A program made the position numbers and the translations under genes. This document shows, in pieces, positions 24,832-34,090 of a stretch of 64,000 nt of DNA; position 1 is the first letter of the stretch; every line of letters starts with the position of its first letter. The stretch is from Tianweitania aestuarii (GTDB taxonomy: Bacteria; Pseudomonadota; Alphaproteobacteria; Rhizobiales; Rhizobiaceae). Where the stretch lies: assembly GCF_018457165.1 (NCBI RefSeq), contig NZ_JAFMNX010000001.1:620001-684000 (forward strand), in the 5' to 3' direction. Below the pieces are notes generated by a model. The model saw only the letters and a program-made list of their open reading frames with translations, ran no database searches and was not told the origin of the DNA.

Positions 24832-25462
24832 GCTTTTGCACGCCGTAGGCGCAAAACGGCTGTTGTTCGTGATGGCCGCGCCCGCCGAATACGGCCCCTT
24901 TCTTCAATCCCGCTTCAAGCCGCTGATGACCGGGATCGGTCCCGTCGAAGCCGCGATCGCCTTGTCCACGGCGCTTGCTCAGTTGCAGCAGGGTGAAACT
25001 CTTCCGGATCTCATTATCTCGCTCGGATCCGCCGGCAGCCGGGTGCTCGAGCAGACGAAGGTCTATCAGGCCACCAGCGTATCCTATCGCGACATGGACG
25101 CTTCGGCACTTGGCTTCCCGCCCGGCGTCACGCCGCTGCTCGATCTTCCAGCTATTCTGCCGTTGCCGATCCACATTCCGGAAATCGCGACCGCGACATT
25201 GTCCACCGGTGCAAACATCGTATCCGGCCAGGCCTATGACCGGATCGAGGCGGAGATGGTCGATATGGAAACCTTTGCGCTGCTTCGAGTCGCCATGCGC
25301 TATCAGATCCCGCTGATCGCCCTGCGCGGCATCTCGGATGGAGCCGCCGAGTTGACCCATGTCGACGACTGGACAGCCTATCTGCACATCGTCGATGAGA
25401 ACCTGGCCTATGCGGTTGATCGTCTCGAACACAGCTTGAACAGTGGGATCATTGCGCTCTGA
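24821..25462 (+). CDS. Purine nucleosidase-fold protein (MTA/SAH nucleosidase-like)
   Basis: The 213-residue protein opens with RLLFVMAAPAEYGP and has the TGIGPVEAAIALSTAL and LGSAGS glycine loops of the nucleoside phosphorylase/MTA-SAH nucleosidase fold. The late EMVDMETFALLRVA holds the conserved Met-Glu that contacts ribose, and RGISDGAAEL the catalytic Asp loop. It would remove adenine from methylthioadenosine or S-adenosylhomocysteine. The start is a TTG (24821, giving MPAELLHAV...) that overlaps the thioesterase stop; TTG 24803 is also open. It lies 37 bp before guaA, so it is a purine-related gene in a purine-gene neighbourhood. Confidence 0.82.
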   Translation: MPAELLHAVGAKRLLFVMAAPAEYGPFLQSRFKPLMTGIGPVEAAIALSTALAQLQQGETLPDLIISLGSAGSRVLEQTKVYQATSVSYRDMDASALGFPPGVTPLLDLPAILPLPIHIPEIATATLSTGANIVSGQAYDRIEAEMVDMETFALLRVAMRYQIPLIALRGISDGAAELTHVDDWTAYLHIVDENLAYAVDRLEHSLNSGIIAL

Positions 25463-25499
25463 TCTTGCGTAAATCTCCGTATGTCTCTAGACGCTCGCC

Positions 25500-27062
25500 A
25501 TGAGCGAAGAACTTGCCCCCGACACAGTCCTAATTATCGATTTCGGCAGCCAGGTCACCCAGCTGATCGCGCGACGCGTGCGCGAAGCGGGCGTGTACTG
25601 CGAGATCGTTCCCTTCCAGTCCGCAGACGAGGCGTTCGACCGCATCGCACCCAAGGCGGTGATCCTGTCGGGCGGACCGGCCTCCACCACGGAAATCGGC
25701 AGCCCGCGCGCCCCGCAGAAGGTTTTCGATGCCGGCATTCCGGTGCTCGGCATCTGTTACGGCGAGCAAACGATCTGCGCCCAACTCGGCGGTGCGGTTG
25801 AAGCCGGCCATCACCGTGAATTCGGGCGCGCCTTCCTCGATATTCAAGACGATTGCGCTTTGTTCGAAGGCCTTTGGGCCAAGGGCACGCGCCATCAGGT
25901 GTGGATGAGCCACGGCGACCGCGTCACCGCGCTGCCGGACGGGTTCCGCGTTGTCGCCACCTCGACCGGCGCACCCTATGCCGCCATCGCAGATGACAAG
26001 CGCCGCTTCTATGCCGTGCAGTTCCATCCGGAAGTCGTGCATACGCCGGACGGCGCCAAGCTGCTGGCGAACTTCGTTCATCATATCGCCGGCATGAAGA
26101 GCGACTGGACGATGCGCGCTTATCGCGAGCACGCCGTGCAGGCGATCCGCGATCAGGTCGGCTCGGGCAAGGTCATCTGTGCGCTGTCGGGCGGCGTCGA
26201 TTCGTCTGTCGCAGCACTTCTGATCCATGAAGCCGTCGGCGAGCAGCTCACCTGCATCCTCGTCGACCACGGCCTGATGCGCAAGAACGAGGCGGCGGAC
26301 GTGGTCGCCATGTTCCGCGAGCACTACAATCTCCACCTCATCCTAGTGGACGCCTCCGACCGCTTCATCGGGGCGCTGGAAGGCGAAAGCGATCCGGAAA
26401 AGAAGCGCAAGACAATCGGCCGGCTCTTCATCGAAGTGTTCGAGGAAGAAGCCGCCAAGCTTGGCGGCGCCGATTTTCTTGCGCAGGGAACGCTCTATCC
26501 CGACGTGATCGAAAGCGTGTCCTTCACTGGCGGTCCTTCGGTGACCATCAAGTCGCACCACAATGTGGGCGGTCTGCCCGAGCGCATGAACATGAAGCTC
26601 GTCGAGCCGCTGCGCGAGCTCTTCAAGGATGAAGTGCGCGTGCTCGGCAAGGAGCTCGGTCTGCCCGACAGCTTCATCGGTCGTCATCCGTTCCCCGGTC
26701 CCGGCCTCGCGATCCGCTGCCCCGGCGGCATCAGCCGCGAGAAGCTGGAAATCCTGCGCGAAGCCGACGCCATCTACCTCGACGAGATCCGCAAGGCCGG
26801 CCTCTACGACGCAATCTGGCAGGCTTTCGCCGTGCTCCTGCCGGTACAGACCGTGGGCGTCATGGGCGACGGCCGCACCTACGAATTCGTCTGCGCACTG
26901 CGCGCAGTGACCTCGGTCGACGGCATGACGGCCGACTTCTACCACTACGACATGGAATTCCTCGGCCGCGCCGCAACCCGCATCATCAACGAAGTCCGCG
27001 GCATCAACCGCGTCGTTTATGACGTAACGAGCAAGCCGCCCGGAACGATCGAGTGGGAATAA
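25500..27062 (+). CDS. guaA: GMP synthase (glutamine-hydrolysing)
   Basis: This 520-residue protein is full length. The N-terminal class-I glutamine amidotransferase has the nucleophile Cys in GICYGEQT and the His-Glu pair in [10 protein letters not shown]. The ATP pyrophosphatase domain has the P-loop [14 protein letters not shown] near residue 228. The dimerisation domain ends with the family's conserved KPPGTIEWE. It converts XMP to GMP with ATP and glutamine ammonia. It completes the branch begun by GuaB about 7 kb upstream. There is no clear ribosome-binding site before the ATG. It is convergent with a LysR gene 15 bp away. Confidence 0.97.
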   Translation: MSEELAPDTVLIIDFGSQVTQLIARRVREAGVYCEIVPFQSADEAFDRIAPKAVILSGGPASTTEIGSPRAPQKVFDAGIPVLGICYGEQTICAQLGGAVEAGHHREFGRAFLDIQDDCALFEGLWAKGTRHQVWMSHGDRVTALPDGFRVVATSTGAPYAAIADDKRRFYAVQFHPEVVHTPDGAKLLANFVHHIAGMKSDWTMRAYREHAVQAIRDQVGSGKVICALSGGVDSSVAALLIHEAVGEQLTCILVDHGLMRKNEAADVVAMFREHYNLHLILVDASDRFIGALEGESDPEKKRKTIGRLFIEVFEEEAAKLGGADFLAQGTLYPDVIESVSFTGGPSVTIKSHHNVGGLPERMNMKLVEPLRELFKDEVRVLGKELGLPDSFIGRHPFPGPGLAIRCPGGISREKLEILREADAIYLDEIRKAGLYDAIWQAFAVLLPVQTVGVMGDGRTYEFVCALRAVTSVDGMTADFYHYDMEFLGRAATRIINEVRGINRVVYDVTSKPPGTIEWE

Positions 27063-27077
27063 CGGCCTCCGTCAACC

Positions 27078-27965
27078 CTATCCGTTCAGATAAGCGGCCA
27101 ACTCCTCGGGCGCGGCTTTTGGGAAGGCGTGTCTTAGGAACTCCAGGAAGGCGGATACGCGCGCGTTGAGCAGCCGGCGCGTGGGGTAGAGTGCCCATAG
27201 GGCGATGTCGGACTTGGCGACGTCGCCCCAATGCACCAGCCGTCCGCATGCAATGTCGTGGCTGACGAGCGAGATCGGCAGCCTGGCCACGCCGACGCCG
27301 GTGCGCACGGCGTCGCGGATCATGATCAGCGATGACAGCCGCAGCACGGGATCAACCGCGATCTCGACCGGACCGCCGGCGGTGTCGACCGTCCAGCTTT
27401 GCGCGGTGTCACTGCCGCGCACCACGGCAGGCACTCTGTTATCGGCCGGCCGCGCGAGGTCAGGACACGCCACAACCACCAGCCGGTCATGCAAAAACGG
27501 ACGACCCACCAGCGTGTCGTCCGGCGCGGGATTGACGCGGATCACGAGGTCATAGCCCTCTTCGATCATGTCCACCGCGCGATCGTCGGTGGTCACTTCC
27601 AGGCGCACCTCCGGATAACGGCGCATGAAGTCCGCGGCGAGCCGTCCCATGGCCGTTTGCGAGAACAGCAGCGGCGCACTGATGCGCAACCGTCCGCGCG
27701 GCGTTTCACCACCCGAAGCAATGGCGGCGACCGTTTCTTCCAGCTCGCCCAGCAACTGCCCGGTGCGCGCAAAAAGCGCGCGCCCCTCTTCCGTCAGCTT
27801 CAGCGTTCGCGCACCACGCTCGAACAGGCGCAGATTGAGGGCGGCTTCCAGTTCCGCCACCCGCCGCGACAGCGTCGCCTTGGGACGATGGCTCGCGCGC
27901 GCCGCTTTTCCGAAGCCTTCGTGGCGGGCAACGAGGTTGAAGTCGGCAAGCGCGAGCAGATCCAT
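27078..27965 (-). CDS. LysR-family transcriptional regulator
   Basis: From ATG 27965 the protein is 295 residues. The N-terminal helix-turn-helix (DFNLVARHEGFGKAARASHRPKATLSRRVAELE) is slightly unusual in having HRPKAT in the recognition helix. It is followed by the LNLRLFERGARTLKLTEEG linker and a periplasmic-binding-like effector domain. The CrgA/YafC-like subgroup of LysR proteins looks similar and often controls a divergent oxidoreductase. The divergent neighbour is an NmrA-like protein 107 bp away, so that gene is the probable target. A GTG 12 bp upstream is an alternative start. Confidence 0.87.
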   Translation of the reverse strand: MDLLALADFNLVARHEGFGKAARASHRPKATLSRRVAELEAALNLRLFERGARTLKLTEEGRALFARTGQLLGELEETVAAIASGGETPRGRLRISAPLLFSQTAMGRLAADFMRRYPEVRLEVTTDDRAVDMIEEGYDLVIRVNPAPDDTLVGRPFLHDRLVVVACPDLARPADNRVPAVVRGSDTAQSWTVDTAGGPVEIAVDPVLRLSSLIMIRDAVRTGVGVARLPISLVSHDIACGRLVHWGDVAKSDIALWALYPTRRLLNARVSAFLEFLRHAFPKAAPEELAAYLNG

Positions 27966-28072
27966 CGAGTGTTCCACTGGTGAGACGGCGCGTCCAGATT
28001 ACGTATCTATTCGCTCGTACATGGATCGCCCATCTTCGGTTTGTCAGCAACACAAGTCGAAGGATTGATCCC

Positions 28073-28939
28073 ATGACCATTCTCGTAATCGGTGCCACCG
28101 GCCGTGTCGGCCGCCACGTCGTGAACCAGCTCCTTGCCCGCAATGCATCCGTTCGCGTTCTCACCCGCGATCCAGCCAAGGCGGATTTCCCGTCGAGTGT
28201 CGAAGTCGTTCAAGGCGATCTGCTCGACATCGATGCGCTGCGCGCCGCTTTTAAAGGGGTCAGCACGTTCTTCCTGCTCAATGCCGTGACGGGCGACGAA
28301 TTCACCCAGGCGCTCATCACGCTCAACGTGGCGCGTGAGGCTGGCGTCGAGCGCGTTGTTTATCTGTCGGTGTTCGATGCTGACGGCGCGGTCAACGTGC
28401 CGCACTTTGCGGTGAAGTACGGCGCAGAGCGCATGCTTGCAGCCATGAACTTTAGTACCACCATCCTGCGCCCGACCTATTTCATCGACAACGAGGTCAT
28501 GGTGAAGGACGTGATCCTTCAGCACGGCATCTATCCCATGCCGATCGGCAGCAAGGGCGTGGCGATGGTGGACGCGCGCGACATCGCCGAGATCGCCGCA
28601 CTCGAGTTGATCCGCCGTGACCAGGCACCGGGCAAGCTGCCGATCGAGGTGATCAACGTGGTTGGCCCGCAGACGCTGACCGGCGAGCACGTGGCCGCGA
28701 TCTGGTCAGAGGTGCTTGGCCGTCCTGTCACATATGGCGGTGACGATCCGAGCGGCTTCGAAGCCAACATGGCGACGTTTATGCCGAAGTGGACTGCCTA
28801 CGAAATGCGCCTCATGGCCGAGCGCTATGTGAGCGACGGCATGATCCCGCAGAGCGGCGATGTCGAGCGCCTCACGACGCTGCTCGGTCGTTCGTTGCAC
28901 ACCTATCGCGAAACGGCCGAGTCCCTTGCCGCCGCTTAG
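28073..28939 (+). CDS. NmrA-like NAD(P)-binding protein (atypical SDR)
   Basis: The 288-residue protein begins MTILVIGATGRVGRHVVNQLL, with the GATGRVG dinucleotide loop of NmrA/HSCARG-like and quinone-oxidoreductase-like atypical SDRs. It continues with VRVLTRDPAKADFP, where the Arg after the second strand suggests NADPH. The classical YxxxK pair is not conserved, which is usual for this group. Such proteins are redox sensors or reductases of quinones and electrophiles. The in-frame sequence upstream to 27980 overlaps the promoter region and is rejected. It is divergent from, and probably regulated by, the LysR protein. Confidence 0.82.
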   Translation: MTILVIGATGRVGRHVVNQLLARNASVRVLTRDPAKADFPSSVEVVQGDLLDIDALRAAFKGVSTFFLLNAVTGDEFTQALITLNVAREAGVERVVYLSVFDADGAVNVPHFAVKYGAERMLAAMNFSTTILRPTYFIDNEVMVKDVILQHGIYPMPIGSKGVAMVDARDIAEIAALELIRRDQAPGKLPIEVINVVGPQTLTGEHVAAIWSEVLGRPVTYGGDDPSGFEANMATFMPKWTAYEMRLMAERYVSDGMIPQSGDVERLTTLLGRSLHTYRETAESLAAA

Positions 28940-28972
28940 CAGCGCATGCGGACCCGCAACGATCCAAGTCTT

Positions 28973-29010
28973 GCAGGCAGGTTGTCACACGCGTTCGACA
29001 GCCTGCCTGC
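28973..29010. terminator. Long hairpin between convergent genes
   Basis: A 14-bp stem (GCAGGCAGGTTGTC with GACAGCCTGCCTGC, one G-U pair) with a 10-nt loop lies between the convergent NmrA-like gene and sitD. It has no U-tract on either strand. It probably ends or stabilises transcripts from both sides. Confidence 0.5.
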
Positions 29011-29034
29011 GGCAAAGGCTAGTCTCGCGCAGAC

Positions 29035-29877
29035 CTAAGCCACACCCGACCGCGAATTCGTCTTCGTGATCCGCAGCTTGCGCAAGAAGGCCACGATGAA
29101 CATCGCCGTCAGCACGAGAACGATCGTGGGGGCGGGTGCGCTGTCGATGAAGAAGCTGAGATAGGTTCCGGCCATCATGGCGGTCAGACAGGCGAGAACG
29201 GCGGCGACAAGCATCCGGCCGAAGGATCGGGTGATCAGAAAGGCAATCGCACCGGGCGTGACGAGAAGCGCCACTGCGAGGATCAGGCCGACCGAAGTCA
29301 GGGTGGCGACGATGGTCAGGGACAGGATCGCCAGCAGACCGTAATGCAGCCATCCGACGCGTAGTCCTGAAGCCTGGGCTTGCGTCGGATCAAAGGCGTG
29401 CAGCAGGAAGTCGCGCCATTTCAGGATGAGCACGCTCGACACCCCTAGGGCGATGAGGCCGGTGGTCACAAGGTCGCTGCGGCTGATGCCGAGAAGATTG
29501 CCGAACAGGACATGGTCGAGATGCTCGTTGGTGGTGATCCCCGTATAAAGCACGATGCCCAGGCCGAACATGCCGGAGAACACCACGCCCATCACGGTGT
29601 CGCGCTTCACCCGGCTGTTTTCGGCCAGATAGCCAGTTGCAAGCGAGCACACCATGCCGGCCGTGAACGCGCCGATGATCAGGGGCAAGCCGAAGATCCA
29701 GGCAAGCACGATCCCGGGCAAAACGGCATGGCTCACCGCATCGCCCATCAAGGCCCAGCCTTTTAAGACGAGAAAGCAGGACAGAAGCGCGGTTGGAACC
29801 GCCACCAGCAGGCACACGAGAAAGGCGTTCTGCATGAACGGCAGCTGGAACGGCAGCAAAAGAAGTTCGGCAATCAT
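29035..29877 (-). CDS. sitD: Manganese/iron ABC transporter permease SitD
   Basis: The 280-residue polytopic protein has about eight membrane helices and belongs to the ABC-3 (ZnuB/SitC/SitD) permease family. The family signature GDAVSHAVLPGIVLAWIFG is near residue 47, followed by NSRVKRDTVMGVVFSGMFGLGIVLYTGI. A much longer open frame runs on upstream, but that part is the out-of-frame reading of sitC. The true start is ATG 29877, which overlaps the sitC stop (ATGA). With SitC it forms the transmembrane pathway. The last residues (RKLRITKTNSRSG) are basic and cytosolic. It is the final gene of sitABCD. Confidence 0.92.
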   Translation of the reverse strand: MIAELLLLPFQLPFMQNAFLVCLLVAVPTALLSCFLVLKGWALMGDAVSHAVLPGIVLAWIFGLPLIIGAFTAGMVCSLATGYLAENSRVKRDTVMGVVFSGMFGLGIVLYTGITTNEHLDHVLFGNLLGISRSDLVTTGLIALGVSSVLILKWRDFLLHAFDPTQAQASGLRVGWLHYGLLAILSLTIVATLTSVGLILAVALLVTPGAIAFLITRSFGRMLVAAVLACLTAMMAGTYLSFFIDSAPAPTIVLVLTAMFIVAFLRKLRITKTNSRSGVA

Positions 29878-30731
29878 GCTGCCTGCTTTCCGCCTGCATT
29901 CACCCGCCGCCGCGCGGCCAGAAGGCCGTGCTTGGGTGCGAACACGAAGGCCAGCAGAAACACCAGCGTCTGGAGCACGACGATGATCCCGCCTGTCGCG
30001 CCATCCAGAAAATAGCTCGCATAAGCGCCGATGAAGCTCGTTGCGGTGCCGATGCAGACCGAAAGGACGATCAGGCGCGGAAAGCGGTCGCAAAGCAGGT
30101 AGGCCGTGGCACCCGGCGTGACCACCATGGCGATCACGAGAAAGGCGCCGACGGTCTGCATGGCAGCAACGATAGCAGCCGATAGCAGGATGAAGAAGAC
30201 GGCTTTCAGCAGGTCGGGGCGCAGGCCTATCGAGCGTGCATGGTTCTCGTCGAAGAAGGTGACCATCAGGTCCTTCCACTTGAGAACGAGCACGAACAGG
30301 CACACGACCCCGATAATGACGAGCTGCAGCGTGTCCTGCGGGCTGATCGCCAGAATATTGCCGAAGGTGATGGTCTGGATGCTGACGCCGATCGGATTGA
30401 TCGACACCATGAACAGCCCGAGCCCGAAAAAGGCGGTGAAGATGATCCCGATGATGACGTCGACCTTCAGCCCGGACCGGTCCGACAGAAACAGCATCGC
30501 CGCCGCGGCAAGTCCGCCGGATAGAAAGGCGCCGAAGGCGAAAGGAAGGCCGAGCATGTAAGCGCCGGCCACACCCGGAACCACCGAGTGGCTGAGCGCA
30601 TCGCCGATCAGCGACCAGCCTTTCAGCATGAGATAAGCGGACAAGAAGGCACAAACGCCGCCAACAAGCGCGCTGACCCACATTGCATTGGTCATGTAAC
30701 CATAACCGAAAGGCTCAATAAGAAGCGCCAT
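29874..30731 (-). CDS. sitC: Manganese/iron ABC transporter permease SitC
   Basis: The 285-residue ABC-3 family permease has about eight helices. The family signature GDALSHSVVPGVAGAYMLG is near residue 41, followed by KVDVIIGIIFTAFFGLGLFM. It pairs with SitD as the second half of the membrane channel. The ATG at 30731 overlaps the sitB stop as TGATG, and a GTG one codon earlier is the alternative. Sequence similarity between SitC and SitD indicates the usual paralogous pair. Gene order A-B-C-D matches rhizobial and enterobacterial sit operons. Confidence 0.92.
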   Translation of the reverse strand: MALLIEPFGYGYMTNAMWVSALVGGVCAFLSAYLMLKGWSLIGDALSHSVVPGVAGAYMLGLPFAFGAFLSGGLAAAAMLFLSDRSGLKVDVIIGIIFTAFFGLGLFMVSINPIGVSIQTITFGNILAISPQDTLQLVIIGVVCLFVLVLKWKDLMVTFFDENHARSIGLRPDLLKAVFFILLSAAIVAAMQTVGAFLVIAMVVTPGATAYLLCDRFPRLIVLSVCIGTATSFIGAYASYFLDGATGGIIVVLQTLVFLLAFVFAPKHGLLAARRRVNAGGKQAA

Positions 30732-31594
30732 CACTGGCGGTCCTCACAAGCGTCAGCCGGCTGAAGGTGGTCGACCGATGGCATGACGGGCGGTTTGTCG
30801 CGCAGCATCGTATCGCCCAATGCAAACTGACGCAGAACCCCGCCAAAGGCGCGTTCAAGGTTGTCGCGCGTAAACACCTGATCGGTCGGGCCGCAGGCTA
30901 GCACGGTGTTCTTCACGAGCAGGGTACGGTCGCAGAATTCCGGTACGGATGCGAGATTGTGTGTGGAAACCAGCATCACCCGGCCTTCCGCGCGCAGCTC
31001 ACGCAGAAGCGCGATGATCCGGTCCTCAGTCTGGGCATCCACTCCGGTAAAGGGTTCGTCGAGCAGGATGACGCGGCCGTCCTGCGCGATCGCGCGGGCA
31101 AGAAAGGCGCGCTTTCTTTGGCCACCGGACAGTTCGCCGATCTGCCGATGCCGGAGGTCGCACATGCCCACACGGGCCAATGCCGCGTCGACGGCTTGTT
31201 TGTCGCTGGCTTTCGGTCTGCGCAGGAAGCCCATATGGCCGTAGCGGCCCATCATGACGACGTCTTCAACGAGAACGGGAAAGCTCCAGTCGACCTCTTC
31301 TGCCTGGGGCACGTAGGCCACAAGGTTCTCGCGCAAGGCATCCCGCACACTGCGCCCAAGCAGGCGGATCTCGCCCCGTGCCGCCGGGGCAAAGCCCATG
31401 ATGGCCTTGAAAAGCGTCGACTTTCCCGCCCCGTTGACGCCGACGAGCGCCGTGACGGTGCCTGAAGGGATGGAGAACGTCGCGTCACGCAGGGCGGTAT
31501 GACCGTTGCGATAGGTAACGGTGACGTCGCGCACCAAGATACCGTCGGGGGGAGGGGGCGACGCTTTAAGAGGATGCACCGGCTCTGACGTCAT
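30731..31594 (-). CDS. sitB: Manganese/iron ABC transporter ATP-binding protein SitB
   Basis: The 287-residue ATPase has Walker A in [15 protein letters not shown] (about residue 55) and the Q-loop at [12 protein letters not shown], whose EVDW form is typical of the metal-transport ABC-3 group. The signature is [18 protein letters not shown], Walker B is [12 protein letters not shown], and the switch His is in VSTHNLAS. It drives import through SitCD in the cytosol. It is followed by sitC with a 3-bp overlap. A 67-bp gap separates it from sitA, which allows differential expression of the binding protein. Confidence 0.93.
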   Translation of the reverse strand: MTSEPVHPLKASPPPPDGILVRDVTVTYRNGHTALRDATFSIPSGTVTALVGVNGAGKSTLFKAIMGFAPAARGEIRLLGRSVRDALRENLVAYVPQAEEVDWSFPVLVEDVVMMGRYGHMGFLRRPKASDKQAVDAALARVGMCDLRHRQIGELSGGQRKRAFLARAIAQDGRVILLDEPFTGVDAQTEDRIIALLRELRAEGRVMLVSTHNLASVPEFCDRTLLVKNTVLACGPTDQVFTRDNLERAFGGVLRQFALGDTMLRDKPPVMPSVDHLQPADACEDRQ

Positions 31595-31661
31595 GATCGA
31601 TCTTCTGCATGCGAAGGAAGGGGAGCAACAGTTCTTGCGGCACGGGCGATCTGAGCGGCCA

Positions 31662-32570
31662 CTAGTCGACCGCTCCCGTCATGCCGGTCACGACGGTCTC
31701 CGAGGTGACGCGAAGAAGATCGAGATAGGTTGGTACCGGACCATCCGCCTCGCTGAGCGAGTCGACGTAAAGAACGCCGCCGTAGCGCGCACCGGTTTCC
31801 CGTGCGACCTGCTGGGCCGGCGCCTGGCTGATCGTGCTTTCACAAAAGACAACAGGAACATCGTTCTGCCGGACGCCGTCGATGACCTTGCGCACCTGCT
31901 GCGGCGTGCCGGTCTGGTCGGCATTGATCGGCCACAGGTAGAGCTCCTTCATGCCAAACTCGCGGGCGAGATAGCTGAAGGCCCCTTCGCAGGTCACGAG
32001 CCAGCGCTTGCCTTCGGGGATCTCCGCAAGCCGGGCTTTCAGCGGTTCGATGGCCTGGCGGATCTTCTGCTTATAGGCTTCGGCGTTGGTTCGATACGTT
32101 TCGGCATGGTCCGGATCGTTCGCCACCAGGGCATCCCTGATGTTGTCGACATAGATCAAGGCGCTGTCGAGCCCCATCCAGGCGTGAGGGTTGGGCTTGC
32201 CTTCGTAGGACCCTTCCGCGATCGGCATCGGCGCAACGCCGTCCGAGACGGTCACGGATGGAACATCGCCGATATTGGCGAGGAACTGCTCGAACCAGCG
32301 TTCGAGATTCATCCCGTTCCATAAAATGAGATCGGCATCCCTGACGGAAAGAATATCGCGTGGGGTGGGCTCGTAGCCGTGGATCTCGGCGCCGGGCTTC
32401 GTCACGGAAACGACCTCGGCCGCATCGCCAGTCACGTTGCGCGCCATGTCAGCGATCACCGTAAAGGTCGTCGCCACCTTGAACTTGTCAGCGCCGTCCT
32501 GCGCCAGGGCAGGGTGGGCCAAAGCAAGCAGGCTGGCGCTCAAAACCAGGGCGCGAAGCCGGATCATCAT
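31662..32570 (-). CDS. sitA: Periplasmic Mn/Fe-binding protein SitA
   Basis: The 302-residue cluster A-I (ZnuA/PsaA/SitA) binding protein has a Sec signal ([16 protein letters not shown], cleavage before QDGAD). The four metal ligands of the family are identifiable: His in [11 protein letters not shown], His in [10 protein letters not shown], Glu in VFCESTIS and Asp in YVDSLSE. It lacks the His-rich loop of zinc-specific ZnuA, which favours Mn or Fe(II). It is the first gene of sitABCD. Its promoter region carries a perfect TTGCAA-type palindrome that fits Mur (Mn-responsive Fur) control known in rhizobia. Confidence 0.92.
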   Translation of the reverse strand: MMIRLRALVLSASLLALAHPALAQDGADKFKVATTFTVIADMARNVTGDAAEVVSVTKPGAEIHGYEPTPRDILSVRDADLILWNGMNLERWFEQFLANIGDVPSVTVSDGVAPMPIAEGSYEGKPNPHAWMGLDSALIYVDNIRDALVANDPDHAETYRTNAEAYKQKIRQAIEPLKARLAEIPEGKRWLVTCEGAFSYLAREFGMKELYLWPINADQTGTPQQVRKVIDGVRQNDVPVVFCESTISQAPAQQVARETGARYGGVLYVDSLSEADGPVPTYLDLLRVTSETVVTGMTGAVD

Positions 32571-32641
32571 GGGGTCTTCCTCATTCTACAGGTCGCCGAT
32601 TCACACTCTGCTTATGACAAGCATTCGCATCTAATACGTGC

Positions 32642-32662
32642 ACTTGCAAACCATTTGCAAGT
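32642..32662 (-). promoter_or_regulatory. Palindromic operator upstream of sitA (Mur/Fur-like box)
   Basis: ACTTGCAAA-CCA-TTTGCAAGT is a perfect inverted repeat 72 bp upstream of the sitA ATG. Read on the minus strand, TTGCAA (-35-like) and TATTAG (-10-like) are 18 bp apart. The palindrome spans that -35 element and much of the spacer, so binding would block transcription. Rhizobial sit operons are repressed by Mur at TTGCAA-rich sites. Assignment to Mur is an inference. Confidence 0.7.
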
Positions 32663-32725
32663 TAGGGCTCGTAAAATCGTTGCGAAAGGCGGGAGCAGAT
32701 CGCAATGTTTGCCAATGAGCTTGGG

Positions 32726-32755
32726 TTGACGCGCGAAGAATATCCGCCATATAAA
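32726..32755 (+). promoter_or_regulatory. Candidate sigma-70 promoter for proVWX
   Basis: TTGACG (32726–32731) and TATAAA (32750–32755) are separated by 18 bp, about 150 bp upstream of the proV ATG. This is the best promoter-like pair in the 337-bp sitA–proV gap. Confidence 0.5.
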
Positions 32756-32907
32756 AACCCACATCATAGGCCTGCGGGCCTTTTCCGTGATCATCTGACA
32801 GATAATCCGCTGTCTGCGAAGGCATAGCGGTGCTTCGTCATTGATGGATTTCGTTCGATCATGACTGATTGAGCCAATCAATATGAGAGAAAAAGCTCAA
32901 AGGATTC
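32756..32907 (+). other. proV leader with two small hairpins
   Basis: Downstream of the candidate promoter are AGGCC-TGCG-GGCCT followed by TTT (32768–32784) and GACAG-N8-CTGTC (32797–32814). AAAGGATT just before ATG 32908 is the ribosome-binding site. The first hairpin looks like a weak terminator, and the two could form an attenuator. No known riboswitch was recognised. Confidence 0.35.
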
Positions 32908-34086
32908 ATGACTACAAAAATCAGTGCAAAAAACATATTCAAGATCTTTGGCAATAATCCGGACCAGGCTCTGGGTCTTCTGCAAAAGGGTCAGAGCAAG
33001 GAAGAGATTTACGCCTCGACAGGGCAGACGGTCGGCGTTGACGATGTCAGCTTCGAGGTCGCAGAGGGTGAAGTCTTCGTCGTCATGGGCCTGTCGGGTT
33101 CAGGCAAGTCCACGCTCGTTCGGATGATCAACGGACTGATCAAGCCGAGCGCCGGAGAAATGCTGATCGACGATATCGACGTCGCTTCCTGTTCGCGTGA
33201 TGTGCTGCGGCGCGTCCGGCGCGAAAAGGTAGCGATGGTGTTTCAGCACTTCGCACTCTTCCCGCATCGCACGGTCGCCGAAAACGTGGCCTTCGGGTTG
33301 AAGATCCGCGGCGTGAAGCCGGATGAACGGCGTGAGCGCGCCCAGGCCGCTCTGGAGCAGGTCGGTCTCGGCACGCGCGGCGACAGTTTCCCCGATGAAC
33401 TTTCGGGCGGCATGCAGCAGCGTGTCGGTCTGGCGCGGGGTTTGGCTTCCGAGCCCGAGATCCTTCTCATGGATGAGCCGTTTGGCGCGCTCGATCCGCT
33501 GATCCGCAGCGACATGCAGCAGGAACTGCTGGAACTCCAGCGCTCGCTGAAGAAGACCATCGTGTTCATCACGCATGATCTCAACGAAGCGCTGATCCTC
33601 GGCAACACGATCGCCATCATGCGCAACGGCAGCATGGTTCAGATCGGCACGGCCGAGCAGATCGTGTCCAATCCGGCAGACGATTACGTCGCAGCCTTCA
33701 CTCGTGATGTCGATCGCTCGCTGGTGTTCACGGCGCAAAGCATCGCAGATCCGGCGCAGCCGCTCGATCTCGCAAACACCGATGCGACCGCCGCACTCGC
33801 GCATATGGAAACGCACGGCCTCGACGCCGTTCACATGGTCGATCACGGCAAGCTTGCCGGCATCGTCACCTATCGCGACGCCAACACGGCCGTTCGCGAT
33901 GACGTGGCCCTCAAGCACATCATGCAGGAAGACATGCCGACCGCATCGGCTGAAACCCTGCTGGTCGATCTTTATCCATTGGCCGAAAAGGGCCTGCCGA
34001 TCGCGCTCACCGATGACGAGGACAGGCTCGACGGCGTTGTTGCGCCGCAGGCGGTCTTCGCGCAACTCAGCAACGGGAAGCAATAA
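32908..34086 (+). CDS. proV: Glycine betaine/proline ABC transporter ATP-binding protein ProV
   Basis: This 392-residue ATPase is of the OpuA/ProV type. The N-terminal region resembles E. coli ProV (KIFGNNPDQALGLL), then comes Walker A in GLSGSGKSTLVRMI (about residue 57). The signature is ELSGGMQQRVGLARGLA, Walker B LLMDEPFGALDPL and the switch His ITHDLNEAL. The last ~110 residues form a CBS-domain pair, which in this family senses ionic strength. It powers uptake of betaine-like osmoprotectants from the cytosolic side. It is the first gene of proVWX, with proW 4 bp downstream. Confidence 0.94.
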   Translation: MTTKISAKNIFKIFGNNPDQALGLLQKGQSKEEIYASTGQTVGVDDVSFEVAEGEVFVVMGLSGSGKSTLVRMINGLIKPSAGEMLIDDIDVASCSRDVLRRVRREKVAMVFQHFALFPHRTVAENVAFGLKIRGVKPDERRERAQAALEQVGLGTRGDSFPDELSGGMQQRVGLARGLASEPEILLMDEPFGALDPLIRSDMQQELLELQRSLKKTIVFITHDLNEALILGNTIAIMRNGSMVQIGTAEQIVSNPADDYVAAFTRDVDRSLVFTAQSIADPAQPLDLANTDATAALAHMETHGLDAVHMVDHGKLAGIVTYRDANTAVRDDVALKHIMQEDMPTASAETLLVDLYPLAEKGLPIALTDDEDRLDGVVAPQAVFAQLSNGKQ

Positions 34087-34090
34087 AAAC

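Noticed and set aside
29035-30681. Apparent 548-residue fusion covering sitC and sitD
   Set aside because: The first half is the out-of-frame reading of sitC. The permease sequence starts only at ATG 29877, with an ATGA overlap to the sitC stop.
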